This document shows, in pieces, positions 60,992-64,000 of a stretch of DNA of 64,000 bases; the first letter of the stretch is position 1, and the number at the start of each line of letters is the position of its first letter. Source of the DNA: Pyxidicoccus parkwaysis (GTDB lineage Bacteria; Myxococcota; Myxococcia; Myxococcales; Myxococcaceae). The DNA lies in assembly GCF_017301735.1 (NCBI RefSeq), contig NZ_CP071090.1, positions 4,392,001-4,456,000 of the forward strand. Reading direction: 5' to 3'. Both the position numbers and the translations under genes were made by a program. A model generated the notes under the pieces. It worked only from the letters and a program-made list of their open reading frames with translations, was not told the origin of the DNA and searched no databases.

Positions 60992-61243
60992 TTACGTTCT
61001 GAGCCCAGCTACCTTCTTCGTGGACGGGCCCGTGACATACAGACAGCCCTTCATGACAACGATAGGAGAAACAACGATTTCGGCCAGCAGCTTCGCCGCG
61101 CCGATGAGCGTGCCTCGCGCCCGCGTCCCCGCCTCCGAGGCCTTCATCCCGTGGGCCCTCGCGGCCCGGGCCAGCGACTCCACGAAGCGGAACACAGGCC
61201 GCCCCAGCAAGCGTGGTGTTGAGCCCAAGCAGTAGAAGCCCAC
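60992..61243 (-). CDS. Small hypothetical protein
   Basis: 83 residues from GTG 61243. Third codon positions are strongly G/C, which supports a real gene despite its size. The chain is helical and basic (FRFVESLARAARAHGMKASE), with a hydrophobic stretch LIGAAKLLAEIVVSPIVVMK that may touch the membrane. An 8-bp stem (61248-61276) lies just upstream of the start and would leave AGGA next to the GTG, an unusual arrangement; an internal ATG could be the true start. Confidence 0.5.
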   Translation of the reverse strand: MGFYCLGSTPRLLGRPVFRFVESLARAARAHGMKASEAGTRARGTLIGAAKLLAEIVVSPIVVMKGCLYVTGPSTKKVAGLRT

Positions 61244-61247
61244 TCCT

Positions 61248-61276
61248 CTGCCACGTACCTGGTGGGGGCGTGGCAG
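61248..61276. promoter_or_regulatory. Hairpin between divergent genes
   Basis: CTGCCACG (61248-61255) pairs perfectly with CGTGGCAG (61269-61276) over a 13-base loop. It lies 5 bp before the small minus-strand gene and 82 bp before the STAND NTPase gene; it may be an operator or a leader structure. Confidence 0.35.
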
Positions 61277-61357
61277 GGAGGCATGTGCCTCAAGGGAGCT
61301 GCCTCAGCGCGGCCGCTCTCTCTTGAAATCTCCAGATGTCCAGGCGAAGAGTGCTGG

Positions 61358-64000
61358 ATGCCGGCGAATCAAGAGATGGGCGGCCGAGCGGCGCTCCAGG
61401 GCTTCGCGTATCAGGAGGCCGTGACTGTCTGGGTTGCGCTCGAGCTGATGTTCGCTCAGAACGAGGGCATCGAGCGCATCGAGCTCGAGCCCGAGTCCCA
61501 GGAAGATCTCGCGGTCCTGCTGCCTGCCCCCGGACAGAGACGCCTTCTCAGCATCCAGGTGAAGTTCCGAAGTAAGCCCTGGGGCAAGGTGGAGTTCGTC
61601 GACGTCGTCGGTATTCCGCGACGGCCTCCAAGCACGAGAGGTCCCCAGCGGCGGCTGTCTCCCGTGGAGCGGTTGGCCGCGAATCCTGGCGAGCACTACC
61701 TGCTCATCACCAACGCCACGCTCGACACCTCCATCCAATCGTTGCAGGTCCGAGGCCTCCTGGACCCGGCGCCCGCGCCCCGGTTGCCGGCCTCCCTCAA
61801 GCGGCGCCTTCCCCCAGGCCTACGCCTCGAGGAACTGGCGCCTCGCATCACGGTGCTCCAGCCGAAGGATGAGGAGCACATTCAGTTACTCACGCAGGAG
61901 CTGCTGAAGCGGCACTTGCACGTCCCGGGGCTCGACGTGCGGCGGTGCCGTGAGGCCCTGGTTGAGGAGGTACGCGCCAGGATGCTTCCAGGCGTGGCCT
62001 CCCGGTTCTGGACGAAGCAGGACATCGTCGCGACAGCCCGCCGGTACATGGGCTCACTCGCGCCTACCGAGGAACTGGAAGACTTCGTAGCGCCGCGGAA
62101 CTTCGAGGCCATGAAGTCCCAGCTCGAAAGCAGGCACCTGCTCGTGCTGCTCGGCCCACCGGGAGTGGGCAAGACGCTGGTCGCGCGTAAGCTCGCCTAT
62201 GAGTATGAGACCGCCGACGAGCCCTTCGCATTCGCGCGCATTCAGGACCCCATCGCGCTCCGGGAGCGGCTCGAGGCCACGCGGGAGCCGACTGTCTTCT
62301 TCGTCGAGGACCCCTTCGGGCCCGATCGCCCGGGTGACAAGGCGGACCGTTGGCTCCATGCCCTCCCCGGACTGCTAGACGAGGCCGGGCCCGACAAGAA
62401 GATCATCGTCATGTCCCGGATGGCGGTGCTTCGCGCTTCCAGCGAGAAGCCGCAGTTCCAGCAGCTCCAGTCCGAGGCAATGCATCTGGATGCCTCGGAC
62501 TATGACGCCTCCACGCGCTGGCGGATTCTCCAGAACAAGCTCAAGCGGGTCGAGGGGTGGCAGCGCGCCCTGGTGGACGACCATCGTGACGAGGTCCTGG
62601 AGCGCCTCCATGTGCCGCTTTCCATCAAGACATTCGCGGCGAAGGTGCGGCAGTTGAATCCTCGAGACGTGCTCCGCCTTCCTGCGCTGCTCCAGGAGTC
62701 CGGTGTCGACCGGATCGCCAGCATCGTGGCACGGGAGGTTCGCGGGCTGCCGTGGAAGGCGGTTCCGCCAGCTCTCGTCCTCTGGAGCCTGCTGACACGG
62801 GGCCCGGTGCTCACCCTGGAGGCAGCCCTCACGCGGTCGGATGTCATTCTCGGAGCGGACCGGAGCCTCGATGTGGACTTCCGGAAGCTGCTCGACTGGA
62901 TGCTCGCGGCCGGCTGGCTGACCGAGGAGCCCGAAGGGTACCGTGCCCACCCGCAGGTCACTGCGGGACTCAAGCTCCTGCCAGATGAAGAGCCTGCCCA
63001 GGCCACCGCTGTCTTCTCCGCGTTGTTCAAGGGCATGCTGGCGAAAGGAGACTTCACGGATGTGCTGAGCCTCGCCGGAGCCCTGCCATACGACTCCCGG
63101 CTGCTCTCCCATGAGGCCTATTCGGCCTTCGACGCGTGGCTCCGTTCGACGCTGCTGACGGCGGAGGGCGCCTCCCTGCCAGAGCTCTTCGTCACCGCCT
63201 CCCGATGGCTGCGGGGAGCAGACCCCGTGGCAGCCCTGCTCCGGGCCCTTCTCCCCCCACCCGTCATCAGCAGGGACGGGTTCCAGCACTTGACGTCGTG
63301 GCAGCTTCCCGGCTGGCCCGAACCGCTCCTGGAAGACATCCGCTCCAGCGCCGACGCGCGGCAGATCATGGAGCGGTTCATCCAGTACGTGCTGCCCGGC
63401 ATCAGCAACGTGTTCCATGAGGATTTCGTATGGGATCTGGACTTCCTGGGGTGGGACTTCCCCGAGGCATTCGCCGCGGCGGCTCCCGTCGTCATCCGCC
63501 ATCCGACGAATGCCCTCTACGCCATCATGCTGGGGGCCGTGAACTGCGCGTCAGCGCCATTCGATGAGCTGATCGAACTGCTCTGCTCCGAGCTGAATCG
63601 GCTCTGCGACAGGGTTTCGACATCCGAGCGCAGGGAAGCCGAGCAGGGGCACCTGGATTACGCGGAAGCCACGGCCATCAACGAGCAGGACCTCGATGAC
63701 CGCCTCATGCTGGATGATGTGCTCGAGCGGCTGGTCGCGCGGCGTAGGACTCGCGAGGGCCATGCGTGGTTGCCTGAGCACCCGCGACTTCGCGAGCTGA
63801 TCTTCTCCTGGAGCAAGGCCATCCAACCGGAAGATGCGTCGCTGGATGAGTTCCGCGCGCTCAGAGATGCGTGTGAGCCCAGGCAGCGCTGGCAGGCCTA
63901 CGAGGCCATCGGCCGCACGCGGCACACGGGGAGCGCCCCGTTGCTGTTCGATGCACTGCTTACCGCTGAGGGATACGAGGCACGTGCGTGCCTGCGGGCG
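61358..64000 (+). CDS. Nuclease-STAND NTPase protein, candidate Avs-type antiphage sensor (3' end outside window)
   Basis: 881 residues visible from ATG 61358 and still open at the window end. Residues ~12-75 match PD-(D/E)xK nucleases of the DUF4297/Mrr-like kind: GFAYQEAVTVWVALELM, then Glu-Asp in ESQEDLAVLL (49-50) and IQVKF (67-69), the D...QxK core. A P-loop NTPase begins at ~240: Walker A GPPGVGKT 266-273, Walker B-like FFVEDPFG 314-321 and a sensor strand KKIIVMSR near 350. This fits nSTAND3-type STAND NTPases. After ~450 a long helical region starts, probably winged-helix and repeat sensor. In Avs proteins the repeats bind a phage protein, the NTPase assembles and the nuclease cuts DNA. 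Confidence 0.8.
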   Translation, partial: MPANQEMGGRAALQGFAYQEAVTVWVALELMFAQNEGIERIELEPESQEDLAVLLPAPGQRRLLSIQVKFRSKPWGKVEFVDVVGIPRRPPSTRGPQRRLSPVERLAANPGEHYLLITNATLDTSIQSLQVRGLLDPAPAPRLPASLKRRLPPGLRLEELAPRITVLQPKDEEHIQLLTQELLKRHLHVPGLDVRRCREALVEEVRARMLPGVASRFWTKQDIVATARRYMGSLAPTEELEDFVAPRNFEAMKSQLESRHLLVLLGPPGVGKTLVARKLAYEYETADEPFAFARIQDPIALRERLEATREPTVFFVEDPFGPDRPGDKADRWLHALPGLLDEAGPDKKIIVMSRMAVLRASSEKPQFQQLQSEAMHLDASDYDASTRWRILQNKLKRVEGWQRALVDDHRDEVLERLHVPLSIKTFAAKVRQLNPRDVLRLPALLQESGVDRIASIVAREVRGLPWKAVPPALVLWSLLTRGPVLTLEAALTRSDVILGADRSLDVDFRKLLDWMLAAGWLTEEPEGYRAHPQVTAGLKLLPDEEPAQATAVFSALFKGMLAKGDFTDVLSLAGALPYDSRLLSHEAYSAFDAWLRSTLLTAEGASLPELFVTASRWLRGADPVAALLRALLPPPVISRDGFQHLTSWQLPGWPEPLLEDIRSSADARQIMERFIQYVLPGISNVFHEDFVWDLDFLGWDFPEAFAAAAPVVIRHPTNALYAIMLGAVNCASAPFDELIELLCSELNRLCDRVSTSERREAEQGHLDYAEATAINEQDLDDRLMLDDVLERLVARRRTREGHAWLPEHPRLRELIFSWSKAIQPEDASLDEFRALRDACEPRQRWQAYEAIGRTRHTGSAPLLFDALLTAEGYEARACLRA

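Noticed and set aside
62375..63502. Long minus-strand reading frame opposite the STAND NTPase gene
   Set aside because: It lies entirely inside the plus-strand gene, whose P-loop and nuclease motifs establish the coding strand.

Overview
The window is high-GC DNA with strong G/C bias at third codon positions, and its gene content is that of a Myxococcales genome, most likely family Myxococcaceae (inference). The hallmarks are two Ser/Thr protein kinases with C-terminal transmembrane segments, an FHA-domain sigma54 activator, many lipoproteins with plain lipoboxes, a MYXO-CTERM-type C-terminal sorting tail, WD40, kelch and other propeller proteins, and many secreted proteins of unknown function. 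It is mainly chromosomal accessory DNA. No rRNA, complete tRNA, CRISPR array or replication origin was seen.

Layout. 1-6253: the 3' end of a TPR-containing Ser/Thr kinase, a degenerate 47-bp tandem repeat, a duplicated-domain protein with a 42-bp internal repeat, an FHA/sigma54 activator in an operon with a C39-like peptidase, and a VOC protein. 6402-11118: a YfbK-like vWA lipoprotein, then two convergent TIR-domain genes with two tiny ORFs between them. 11489-20932: a PI-PLC-like protein with tectonin-like repeats, a DUF7151/LRR lipoprotein, a divergent aldo/keto reductase and MarR pair with an obvious operator, a LuxR-type regulator with a 20-bp palindrome upstream, a DUF3892 protein, a secreted PPP phosphatase and a WYL domain without its HTH. 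21004-31902: a small Cys-rich lipoprotein, a three-gene translationally coupled operon (TMTC-like glycosyltransferase, HExxH secreted protein, HEAT-like secreted protein), a starch-binding-like secreted protein, an alcohol dehydrogenase/GXWXG pair, and a WD40 protein.

31924-38108: a mobile-element zone between two SDR genes. It holds a broken lectin-like gene, an orphan IS end, a lower-GC trypsin/FG-GAP lipoprotein cut off by an IS701-family element, and the IS itself with a frameshifted transposase. 38328-52353: GerW-like protein, quinone oxidoreductase, degenerate GyrB-like ATPase domain, cytoplasmic trypsin-like protease, a three-gene operon with a PH-like protein, a kelch lipoprotein, a large Ala-rich possible effector, an outer-membrane barrel candidate, a WD40 protein and a second kinase.

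52559-64000: a serine hydrolase operon, then an old island border (tRNA 3' fragment, tyrosine-recombinase C-terminus, DEAD-helicase and transposase remnants), a second Cys-rich peptide gene, a large propeller-like lipoprotein and a DoxX protein. The window ends inside a large gene that combines an N-terminal PD-(D/E)xK-like nuclease with a STAND-type P-loop NTPase, an architecture like the Avs antiphage sensors. The TIR pair and this gene are the best candidates for defence functions here.
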